Part shown: piece by piece, positions 6,603-13,370 of the stretch
How the letters are laid out: the number at the start of each line of letters is the position of its first letter
Position numbering within the stretch: the first letter of the stretch is position 1
The notes under the pieces: model-generated
What the model was told of the DNA's origin: nothing
What the model saw: only the letters and a program-made list of their open reading frames with translations
Databases searched by the model: none
From: Chloroflexota bacterium
GTDB taxonomy: Bacteria; Chloroflexota; Anaerolineae; B4-G1
Reading direction: 5' to 3'
DNA: 13,591 nucleotides
Assembly: GCA_024232355.1 (NCBI GenBank)
Contig: JAAEPW010000702.1
Coordinates: forward strand, 1 to 13,591
Position numbers and translations under genes: made by a program

Positions 6603-9600
6603 CACCTACTTGATCGTTGGCGACGATCTCAAGGTGCCTCCCACTCATACCTGGACCATCTCCCACGGTGTAAAGGTGCAGTTCGAGTTTGGATTGGGGG
6701 CCATAATCAGTGGGACACTGAATGCCACGGGCATCCCCACCGCTCCCGTCCGCTTTAGCGGCCCCGAGGTTTTCGTCTCTCCATTGCCGGGGGACTGGGC
6801 TGGTTTGACCTTTACGCTGGGCAGCCAGGGTGCGCTGCATTATGCCGATGTGGCCTTTGCTCAGACCGGCTTGTACATCGAGGGGACTGTGGATGTGACG
6901 TCGAGCACGGTGTCCGCTTCTTCGGCGGACGGCATCTACGTCACTGGAGCAGGTACGCTCACCCTGACGAACGCTGCTTTTGCCGGCAACCAGGGCTATG
7001 CCATCAACAACCAAACGGGCGACTGCGTGGTCGCCCTGAATTCCTGGTGGGGGGATGCATCAGGGCCATTGGACACCCACGGCTCTACTGATGCCTGCAA
7101 CCCCCCGCCCCCGAGCGGGGCTAACGACAGCAGCGGCGACGCGGTCAGCGTTGATGTGCGTTACGATCCCTGGATCACTGACACCGGGGCCACCGGAAAC
7201 ACCTGGATCGAGGCTGCTGTCGTCAACCCTGGAATCCACACTGCCACGATCAGCGACACCCGTGACATAGATTGGTACCGCGTCTTGGTGTCCAAGCGCA
7301 ACGCAGTACTCACCGCCACGCTCACGGGGATGCCCCACGACTATGATCTTTATCTGTTCGGCCAGTTGGAGGCGTCGTGGGGACAGGTCGAGGGCATTGG
7401 GAAGGTGATGAACATTGGGAAAGTGATGAACATTGGGAAAGTGATGAACATCGGGAAGGTGATGAACATCGGGAAGGTAATGAACATCGGAAAGGTGATG
7501 AACATCGGCAAGGTAATGAACATCGGGAAGGTGATGAACATCGGTGGCCTTGAGAACACAGGCCGGATAATAGACGTCAGCATCAATGAGGGCACAATAT
7601 CTGAGATAGTCTCCACCGATGCGTGGGACCAGACGGGTTGGTACTATTTGTTGGTGATGGGACACAACGGCGCGTACAGTGACACTCAACCCTACACCCT
7701 GACCATCACGATGGCAGGCGGTGTCACGAGCAGCCACGCTGGCATCACGTTACCCATATCCCCGCCGCCGTGCGAAGGAGCGCAGGGAGGGGGGCAGCAG
7801 GCAATATCGCAACTCGACGCGCTGGACGGGTTGCAGATCATATCTGGGCCGCTGGCTGATCCCAGTCCGGCAGAGGCAGTTCGCGAGTTGCCGTGCCTGG
7901 AACAAGAACAGGTTCAACGTCCCCTGGCAGTACAGGAGACAACACGCGCTGGCGTCGAGACGTTGATTCTGACGCATAAGGGGCGCTTGCAAGATCGCTT
8001 TAGCAGCGTGGACGTCGACAATTTGATGGTCAAACTGGACACCCTGGCAGGCAACGCAGCCGTAAATGGAGAGGTCATTGATCTGGACACTGTCTCGACC
8101 GTTAACTCTTACTACAACTCGTGGGCGCTCGATCCCACGAGTACGTTCCACGCCAATCTGACAACCCAGGCGATCAAGACCTGGCTAGAGAGCCAAACGT
8201 CGCTTTACCCCGATCTGAAATACCTGGTGCTCGTGGGAGGGGACGACATCATCCCCTTCCGGCGCGTGCCCGACGAGGCGGATCTCGCCAACGAGCGGGT
8301 ATACTCCTTCGACACCCTGGCGGATAGCCCGGTGGGGGTGGCCCTGGGCGCGGGCTATTTCCTCAGCGACGATTACTATGTCAGCATCGGCAACACCCCC
8401 TGGCGCAACCGGACGCTCTTACTGCCCGATTACGCGGTGGGCCGTCTGGTAGAGACGCCCGGCGAGATTGAGGCTTATGTGGATAGCTTTCTGGCCAGTC
8501 CGGCAATCAGCGCCACCACCGGCCTGGTAGTGGGGTATGACTTTCTCACCGACCAGGCGCAGGCCATCAGTGACACGATGATCGCAGAAGGGATCACGAC
8601 GCTCGACACGCTGATCAACGACACCTGGCAGGCCGACGATCTGCGTCCTCGCTGGCTCGGCCAGCAGCACGACCTCAACTCTATCAACGCCCACTTTTCT
8701 CACTGGGCGGCTATTCCCGCCACCGGCACGAACGTGATCTCCGCAACCCACGTGCCGACAGACAGCGTCGACCGCAGCGGCAGCCTGGACTTTACCGTCG
8801 GCTGCCATTCGGGGCTGAACGTCCCCGACGACCAGGCGACAGAGCATGCTACCGATTTTGCCCAAGCCTTGGTGGGCGAGGGGGTATGCTACATCGCCAA
8901 CACCGGTTTCGGCTATGGCGACTCGGACGAGGTCGGTTACTCGGAACAGCTTTCACTGCTCTTCCTGCAGCAATTGGCCCAGGGTCACCCGGTGGGCGAT
9001 GCCCTGATGCGGGCCAAGCTCGAATACTTTAACCAGACCGCTGCGCATTCATTGAGCACCCTCGACGAAAAAGTGCTGAACGTGATGACGCTGTACGGCT
9101 TGCCAATGTACCAGGTGGACCTGCTGGCCAGCACGAGGCGTATGCTGGCGTCCACCCAGGCGGAAGGGGCGTCGGTGACGTCCATCACCACCACGCTGGG
9201 CCTGTCGGCCACACAGGTTGTCTTTACCCCCACTTTTACCACATCCACCGTCTCTGCCCCCAACGCCAGCGGGACGTACTATAGCATCAACGGGGAGGTG
9301 GAGGTCAATGCAGGGGAGCCTATCCAACCACGCATCAGCGTCGATATCACGCTGGAGGGGAACGTCGCCCGGGGCGCGGTCTTTGAGGGCGGGCGCTACC
9401 GGACCGTCGAGGACTTTGATCCAGTGGTGTCGCGGCTCATCACCCAGAGCACGAAAGGTGTCGCCGAGCCTCCGATACAGCCCTGGAGCCACGCTGTCAA
9501 TCCAGCCGTGAACTTGGGCGACGTCATTATGGCGTATGTAGAAGACTTTGAAGATGGCGATGGCGGCTTTGTGGTCAGCGGCACAACTTCCTGGCAGCAT

Positions 9601-11433
9601 GGCGTGCCGACCAGTGGTCCTGGCATCGCTCACTCGGGCGTCAATGTTTGGGCCACCGATTTGTCGAGTAACTATAACCATGAGGATGGGTACCTCACTT
9701 CGCCAGACATTGACTTGAGCGCCTACGCCGGCAAGATTCCCGTTCTGACGTGGTGGCAGTGGTTGCAGACCCGAGAGTGTTGCGACTCTGCCAGCGTCGA
9801 GGTCAGCAAGGACGGAGGTGGCTCGTGGACGTTGGTCTATGGCGAGGTCCGCGGTGACATAGATCTGTTCTGGGCACAGCACAGCGTGTGGCTTGATCCG
9901 TCTTATGCCGTCAGCAATCTTCGCGTGCGCTTTCGCCTGCAAAGCTATTACAGTGTCGGCTACCCTGGCTGGTACGTGGATGACATCACCATCAGGATGG
10001 TCGGGGATGTGACGAGAGAGGGCTATCCCTTCTATTGGTGGTGGCCCTGCACGTGGGACTTGATCAACAGCGTGAACACGCCAGAGGGGTTGCAACAGCG
10101 GTTGGTGGCGATGCCGGCGCAGTACCATCCCACGCCCACGTCTGTCTACACCGGCGTTGAGCGAGTGTACGATAAGATGACCTACACCGTCTACTACTCG
10201 GCGACAATAGGAGACACGTTGCCTCCCAGTATATGGGTTGTCAAGGATGCCAGCATTGATGGGCAGAGAACGATCCTGGTAGAGGTCACGGACCCCTCAG
10301 ACGTGGCCCGAGTGGTAGTGGCTTATACCGATGGTGAGGGAGTATGGTGGACGGAGAACCTGACCCGCACCGTCTGGAATCCCGACCTGTGGACGGGCGT
10401 GGTATCGGAATCGCTATCCCTGGATTACTTTGTGCAGGCGGTGGACGGCAGTGGCAACGTGGGGGTCAGTGCCAACAAGTGCCGGTACTTTGGGTTGGAA
10501 GGTACCAGCGAGCCGAACATCATCGTGGATCCGCCGACGCTGATTGCGACGGTGAGTTCGGGCTACACAGTCACGCGCGCACTCACCATCGACAACGTAG
10601 GCACGGAGCACCTGACCTGGAGCCTGGCGGAAAGCCTGGCTGTAGCCTGGTTGAGCGAGATGCCCACGAGCGGCATCGTAAGTCCATCGGGCAGCAGCGA
10701 CGTGGTGGTTACTTTCGATACCACCGGCCTGTCGATTGACACCTACACCGCCACGCTACAGATCTTTAGCAATGACCCAGACGAACCGCAGGTGGACGTG
10801 AACGTGGTACTGACAGTGACATCGGCCTGCACCCCGGTCAGGGAGACTGCCTTCGACTTTGCTCCAGACGACCCCGAAGTGGAAGAGACGATCACTTTCA
10901 CCGGCAGCGTCGCGCAGGGCACGTTGCCCATCATCTACACGTGGGACTTTGGCGATGAAACACCGCTGGTAGTCGGTATGGGACTGGAAGTGGTCAGTCA
11001 CACTTATGCCTTACCTGGCACGTACACAGTGACGCTCGACGTGGCGAACGACTGCCCATCCACCGATACTGCATCCCTCGTCGTGACCGTACTGGCACCA
11101 TCCAACTATCCACCCTCCCTATCCAGTCCCCACCCTGCGGACGGCGCGGCGAATGTGTCCATTGACCCGGTTCTCAGTTGGCAAGGGAACGACCCCGATG
11201 GCGACACTGTCGTCTATGACTTGGCTTTTGGTGCCACAGATCCACCACCGCTTTGGGCAACTGGTATCTTTGTTACCAGCTATGATCCGGGCACGCTTAT
11301 GACTAGTACCACCTACTACTGGCGCATCACCGCCACTGATGGTTTCAGTACAAGCGTTGGCCCAGTGTGGAGCTTTACCACAGTGGGGAATGAACTCAAA
11401 ATATTTCTCCCACTGGTACTGCGCAACTCCTAG
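6574..11433 (+). CDS. Giant secreted mosaic protein with C25 (gingipain-type) peptidase domain
   Basis: This frame continues the beta-helix protein; the GTG at 6574 lacks a ribosome binding site and is only the first possible start after the G run. Residue numbers refer to the joined protein. The beta-helix ends at about 720 with a WWGDASGP motif. A PPC-like domain (about 724-898: DIDWYRVLV, DYDLYLFG, GWYYLLVMG) contains eight perfect IGKVMN repeats (793-840). A peptidase C25-like domain spans about 979-1367, with LVLVGGDDIIPF, a candidate catalytic His (H1225 or H1228 in AHFSHW) and a candidate nucleophile C1262 in VGCHSG. Then come a jelly-roll/MAM or choice-of-anchor-like domain (about 1507-1661, GWYVDDITI), an Ig-like segment, a BACON/ASPM-like domain (about 1832-1938), a PKD domain (about 1940-2026, YTWDFGD), an FN3-like domain (about 2029-2123) and the tail IFLPLVLRNS. 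It is probably a surface or secreted protease/adhesin. The domain calls are by motif; the exact catalytic His is uncertain. Confidence 0.85.
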   Translation: MLWTVQAGDSTYLIVGDDLKVPPTHTWTISHGVKVQFEFGLGAIISGTLNATGIPTAPVRFSGPEVFVSPLPGDWAGLTFTLGSQGALHYADVAFAQTGLYIEGTVDVTSSTVSASSADGIYVTGAGTLTLTNAAFAGNQGYAINNQTGDCVVALNSWWGDASGPLDTHGSTDACNPPPPSGANDSSGDAVSVDVRYDPWITDTGATGNTWIEAAVVNPGIHTATISDTRDIDWYRVLVSKRNAVLTATLTGMPHDYDLYLFGQLEASWGQVEGIGKVMNIGKVMNIGKVMNIGKVMNIGKVMNIGKVMNIGKVMNIGKVMNIGGLENTGRIIDVSINEGTISEIVSTDAWDQTGWYYLLVMGHNGAYSDTQPYTLTITMAGGVTSSHAGITLPISPPPCEGAQGGGQQAISQLDALDGLQIISGPLADPSPAEAVRELPCLEQEQVQRPLAVQETTRAGVETLILTHKGRLQDRFSSVDVDNLMVKLDTLAGNAAVNGEVIDLDTVSTVNSYYNSWALDPTSTFHANLTTQAIKTWLESQTSLYPDLKYLVLVGGDDIIPFRRVPDEADLANERVYSFDTLADSPVGVALGAGYFLSDDYYVSIGNTPWRNRTLLLPDYAVGRLVETPGEIEAYVDSFLASPAISATTGLVVGYDFLTDQAQAISDTMIAEGITTLDTLINDTWQADDLRPRWLGQQHDLNSINAHFSHWAAIPATGTNVISATHVPTDSVDRSGSLDFTVGCHSGLNVPDDQATEHATDFAQALVGEGVCYIANTGFGYGDSDEVGYSEQLSLLFLQQLAQGHPVGDALMRAKLEYFNQTAAHSLSTLDEKVLNVMTLYGLPMYQVDLLASTRRMLASTQAEGASVTSITTTLGLSATQVVFTPTFTTSTVSAPNASGTYYSINGEVEVNAGEPIQPRISVDITLEGNVARGAVFEGGRYRTVEDFDPVVSRLITQSTKGVAEPPIQPWSHAVNPAVNLGDVIMAYVEDFEDGDGGFVVSGTTSWQHGVPTSGPGIAHSGVNVWATDLSSNYNHEDGYLTSPDIDLSAYAGKIPVLTWWQWLQTRECCDSASVEVSKDGGGSWTLVYGEVRGDIDLFWAQHSVWLDPSYAVSNLRVRFRLQSYYSVGYPGWYVDDITIRMVGDVTREGYPFYWWWPCTWDLINSVNTPEGLQQRLVAMPAQYHPTPTSVYTGVERVYDKMTYTVYYSATIGDTLPPSIWVVKDASIDGQRTILVEVTDPSDVARVVVAYTDGEGVWWTENLTRTVWNPDLWTGVVSESLSLDYFVQAVDGSGNVGVSANKCRYFGLEGTSEPNIIVDPPTLIATVSSGYTVTRALTIDNVGTEHLTWSLAESLAVAWLSEMPTSGIVSPSGSSDVVVTFDTTGLSIDTYTATLQIFSNDPDEPQVDVNVVLTVTSACTPVRETAFDFAPDDPEVEETITFTGSVAQGTLPIIYTWDFGDETPLVVGMGLEVVSHTYALPGTYTVTLDVANDCPSTDTASLVVTVLAPSNYPPSLSSPHPADGAANVSIDPVLSWQGNDPDGDTVVYDLAFGATDPPPLWATGIFVTSYDPGTLMTSTTYYWRITATDGFSTSVGPVWSFTTVGNELKIFLPLVLRNS
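7396..7539 (+). repeat. Eight 18-bp tandem repeats encoding IGKVMN
   Basis: Eight contiguous units of the form ATYGGNAARGTRATGAAC are followed by one degenerate unit (7540-7557, IGGLEN). Units differ at the third positions of the Ile, Gly, Lys and Val codons, and every difference is synonymous, so the hexapeptide is perfect eight times. The array lies inside the PPC-like domain, between the strand DYDLYLFG and the later GWYYLLVMG strand, and would form an inserted loop or small solenoid. Confidence 0.97.
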
Positions 11434-11478
11434 GTACTGTCGTGCTACCTCTGGATTCTCATAGTGAGAGGCTATGAC

Positions 11479-11511
11479 ATTCGCCTCCCACCAATGTTGC
11501 GCAACCGCTAG
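11479..11511 (+). pseudogene. Vestigial duplicate of the secreted protein's C-terminal tail
   Basis: Reading through the TAG at 11431-11433 in the same frame gives 25 more sense codons to a second TAG at 11509-11511. The last ten residues, IRLPPMLRNR, mirror the real tail IFLPLVLRNS (six of ten identical, LRN and LP in register), and both are followed by TAG. This looks like an old tandem duplication of the gene end, or the 3' scrap of a deleted related gene. It is probably not translated. Confidence 0.4.
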
Positions 11512-11574
11512 GAGAGGCGCGCAACGAGCCTACGTAACCAACCAAATGTGCCAGACACCTGAAAGGAGTCTGAT

Positions 11575-11598
11575 ATGCAACGCCTGAGAACCTTGTGA
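11575..11598 (+). CDS. Seven-codon ORF with good ribosome binding site
   Basis: AAAGGAG (11562-11568) lies six bases before an ATG that encodes MQRLRTL and then TGA. The spacing is as good as that of the large genes here. It may be the surviving start of a deleted gene, a leader peptide, or chance. There is no matching continuation in any frame that I recognise. Confidence 0.2.
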   Translation: MQRLRTL

Positions 11599-11930
11599 AT
11601 GTCCCAAGCCTTCATTCATTCTACATAGACTCTAAAAGTAATTCCGGGCTCGTACGCCGCTCGTGGCGCAAGCCGGGCAAATGCGACAAAACAAGAATCT
11701 GTGACACCTGCGGCTAACAACTTGTGCAAAATTGCGCCAAATCTACGTTCTTTGTACCGAAATGCGGATTTTGTAGCAAAATCACCTTATGGACCGCGCT
11801 TGCTGGTGTTACGAAATGTACAGAGCGTTGACAGGCAGAAGGTCGGAATTACTTTTGGAATCCGTGTTCTACAACTTGTAGCTTTTCCTTCTCCGGGTAC
11901 ACATATGCTGAGCTACAATAGAAGGTGACA

Positions 11931-12107
11931 ATGAGTACAACTGACAAGGCCCACCCTGATCGAGTTGCAAACCGTGATCCCAACTGACAGCCTGCGCTGG
12001 CCGAAAGCACAGACGTTTTAGAACTGCCCAATCATTCGGGTCAGGGCAGTCATTTCGGTGTCACATCTACTGCACCAGTTGTGACAAACCAACCTAACCC
12101 CAACCCC
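11931..12107 (+). pseudogene. 5' part of an unknown gene, broken by TGA and an IS
   Basis: GAAGG precedes an ATG at 11931 that reads MSTTDKAHPDRVANRDPN and then TGA (11985-11987). The same frame stays open afterwards through PALAESTDVLELPNHSGQ into a Pro/Asn-rich stretch (NQPNPNP), where the IS begins at 12108. After removal of the IS and one target-site copy, the frame continues without a stop from 13321 to the window end. About 130 sense codons after the TGA suggest a former gene. I do not recognise the product. No hydrophobic N-terminus is seen, so it was probably not exported through a signal peptide. Confidence 0.45.
12098..12107 (+). repeat. Target site duplication, left copy
   Basis: CCCCAACCCC directly before the left inverted repeat is repeated exactly after the right one. 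It lies in a C-rich, CCCCAA-like tract. Confidence 0.9.
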
Positions 12108-13310
12108 CAGGGCTGTTCAATTCTAGCCAAGTTCTTTTCAAATCGAGCATTCTGTGGTAACTTTCTGGTCAATCACACCATAGGAGGCCAGAATATGCTC
12201 ACCAGCTTTTTGTTCAAGGTCAAAGATCACCGTCGCAAACAAGGACAACGGTACCAATTGGGGCACATCTTGTTGTTTTCGACGTTTGCAATCATGAGTG
12301 GTGCGGATTCGTATCGCAAGACTCACGCTTTCATTGAGGCGCACTACACGACGCTGGACAAAATCTTTGATCTGAACTGGAAAAGAACGCCCGCTCACAC
12401 CACCATTCGCTACATCATTCGAGGAACGTCAAGCGCCGAGATCGAAACGTGTTTTCGAGACTACGCTGCCGAGTTAACGGCCAACACCGACGGGAAACGA
12501 TTCGTGGCATTTGATGGGAAGGTGCTGCGCGGTAGTTTCGATCACTTCAAGGACCAGAAGGCGATCCAAGTCCTAAGTGCTTTTCTCACGGGTAGCGATA
12601 TCATCTTGGCGCACGAGGAAATTGCAGAAAAGACCAACGAGATTCCAACGGCACAAGAAATGATGACGAAAATTGGTTTGTCGGATTGCATCTTCACGTT
12701 TGACGCCATAAATTGTCAAGAAAAGACCCTAGAAACGGCTAAAGAAACCGGCAATGACGTCATTGTGCAGGTTAAAGGGAACCAGAAGACATTGTGCAAT
12801 GATTGCAAGGCAACGGCAGAAACGATGTCCCCCGACGACGCTTATCAAGAGCCGATGACCAAAGCCCGCAATCGGATCGAAAGCAGACAAGTCGAAGTCT
12901 TCACCAACATGGCCATTAGCGACACTGACAAGTGGCATTTGGTTGAAGCAATCGTCAAAGTCGAGAGAAGAAAACAGGTCTTTGACACAAAGGCAAAAAG
13001 TTGGAAACGGAGTGACGAGACTTCATTCTACATCACCACGACCATTTTGGACGCTGAAACGTTCTGCCAAGCCATCAGAAATCATTGGAGCATCGAAAAT
13101 CAAAATCATCACGTGCGTGATGTGAGCTTGGGCGAAGACCGATCTCGCATTAGAGACAATCCCCACATTTTTGCCAAATTGAGAAGCTTTGCGCTCAACG
13201 TCCTGCGGGCCAACCAAGTGTCAAACATCAAGCTAGAATTGTTCAAGAACTGCATGAACCTCGACAGGGTTCTGGATTATGCAGGAATCACTTAGAATTG
13301 AACAGCCCTG
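12108..13310 (+). mobile_element. Complete ISAs1-family insertion sequence
   Basis: The element is 1203 bp long. It is bounded by perfect 18-bp inverted repeats, CAGGGCTGTTCAATTCTA at 12108-12125 and its reverse complement at 13293-13310, and flanked by a 10-bp direct repeat CCCCAACCCC (12098-12107 and 13311-13320). It encodes one transposase in a single frame. Length, end sequence, target duplication and transposase type agree with the ISAs1 family. The intact ends, intact frame and perfect target duplication suggest a fairly recent, possibly still active insertion. Confidence 0.95.
12195..13295 (+). CDS. ISAs1-family DDE transposase
   Basis: This 366-residue transposase cuts and moves the surrounding IS. 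The ATG at 12195 is chosen because AGGAGG (12182-12187) lies seven bases upstream; the open frame extends further upstream but only into flanking DNA outside the element. The N-terminus (FLFKVKDHRRKQGQRYQLGHILL, helical) resembles the DDE_Tnp_1-associated region. The catalytic Asp and Glu candidates are in VAFDGKVLRGS, FTFDAINCQEKT and the C-terminal HWSIENQNHHVRDVSLGED, typical of ISAs1/H-repeat-type transposases. The length is normal for the family and no lesion is visible. Codon use is more A/T-rich than in the two large host genes, as expected for an acquired element. The TAG stop lies inside the right inverted repeat. Confidence 0.95.
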   Translation: MLTSFLFKVKDHRRKQGQRYQLGHILLFSTFAIMSGADSYRKTHAFIEAHYTTLDKIFDLNWKRTPAHTTIRYIIRGTSSAEIETCFRDYAAELTANTDGKRFVAFDGKVLRGSFDHFKDQKAIQVLSAFLTGSDIILAHEEIAEKTNEIPTAQEMMTKIGLSDCIFTFDAINCQEKTLETAKETGNDVIVQVKGNQKTLCNDCKATAETMSPDDAYQEPMTKARNRIESRQVEVFTNMAISDTDKWHLVEAIVKVERRKQVFDTKAKSWKRSDETSFYITTTILDAETFCQAIRNHWSIENQNHHVRDVSLGEDRSRIRDNPHIFAKLRSFALNVLRANQVSNIKLELFKNCMNLDRVLDYAGIT

Positions 13311-13320
13311 CCCCAACCCC
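13311..13320 (+). repeat. Target site duplication, right copy
   Basis: This is an exact copy of CCCCAACCCC from the left flank, immediately outside the right inverted repeat. Confidence 0.9.
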
Positions 13321-13340
13321 AATCCTCCCCAACAAAAGCA

Positions 13341-13370
13341 CCCCACCTCCCCCAACCCCGTCCCCGCCCC
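13341..13370 (-). other. Potential G-quadruplex motif on the minus strand
   Basis: Five C tracts of 4-5 bases on the plus strand are separated by only 4, 2, 2 and 1 bases, so the minus strand carries a very strong quadruplex pattern with four-base tracts. It starts 31 bases from the IS end and directly abuts the dispersed repeat. Confidence 0.6.

Larger units (their letters stand above)
11434..11930. other. Gene-poor intergenic region
   Basis: These 497 bases between the secreted protein and the next reading frame contain no convincing gene longer than a few codons. They hold a vestigial copy of the upstream C-terminal tail (11479-11511), a perfect palindrome GTTGCGCAAC (11496-11505) able to pair alternatively with GCGCAAC at 11519-11525, a seven-codon ORF (11575-11598), an imperfect hairpin around 11645-11678 (inner stem CGCC/GGCG) and a 13-base palindrome CTACAACTTGTAG (11869-11881). 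A GTG frame of 75 codons from 11701 has no ribosome binding site and no recognisable protein. None of the hairpins has a proper T tract. Confidence 0.55.

Noticed and set aside
5409..6605. Minus-strand frame of 398 codons opposite the beta-helix
   Set aside because: Shadow of the tandem beta-helix repeats; the plus strand has a ribosome binding site, signal peptide and clear family motifs.
7396..7557. CRISPR-like array
   Set aside because: The units are contiguous 18-mers with no spacers, in frame inside a coding sequence.
7060..7737. Minus-strand frames with repeated HHLPDVHYL-like or FPMFIT-like units
   Set aside because: Antisense reading of the 18-bp array; synonymous third-position changes fit only the plus-strand frame.
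9049..10128. Minus-strand frame of 359 codons opposite the secreted protein
   Set aside because: Antisense to conserved domains, His/Arg/Gln-rich composition without recognisable fold or start signal.
11701..11928. GTG frame of 75 codons in the intergenic region
   Set aside because: No ribosome binding site, no recognisable motif, and length within chance expectation.
12081..12194. Upstream GTG start for the transposase at 12081
   Set aside because: It would begin outside the IS in the host flank; the ATG at 12195 has AGGAGG at proper distance and lies within the element.
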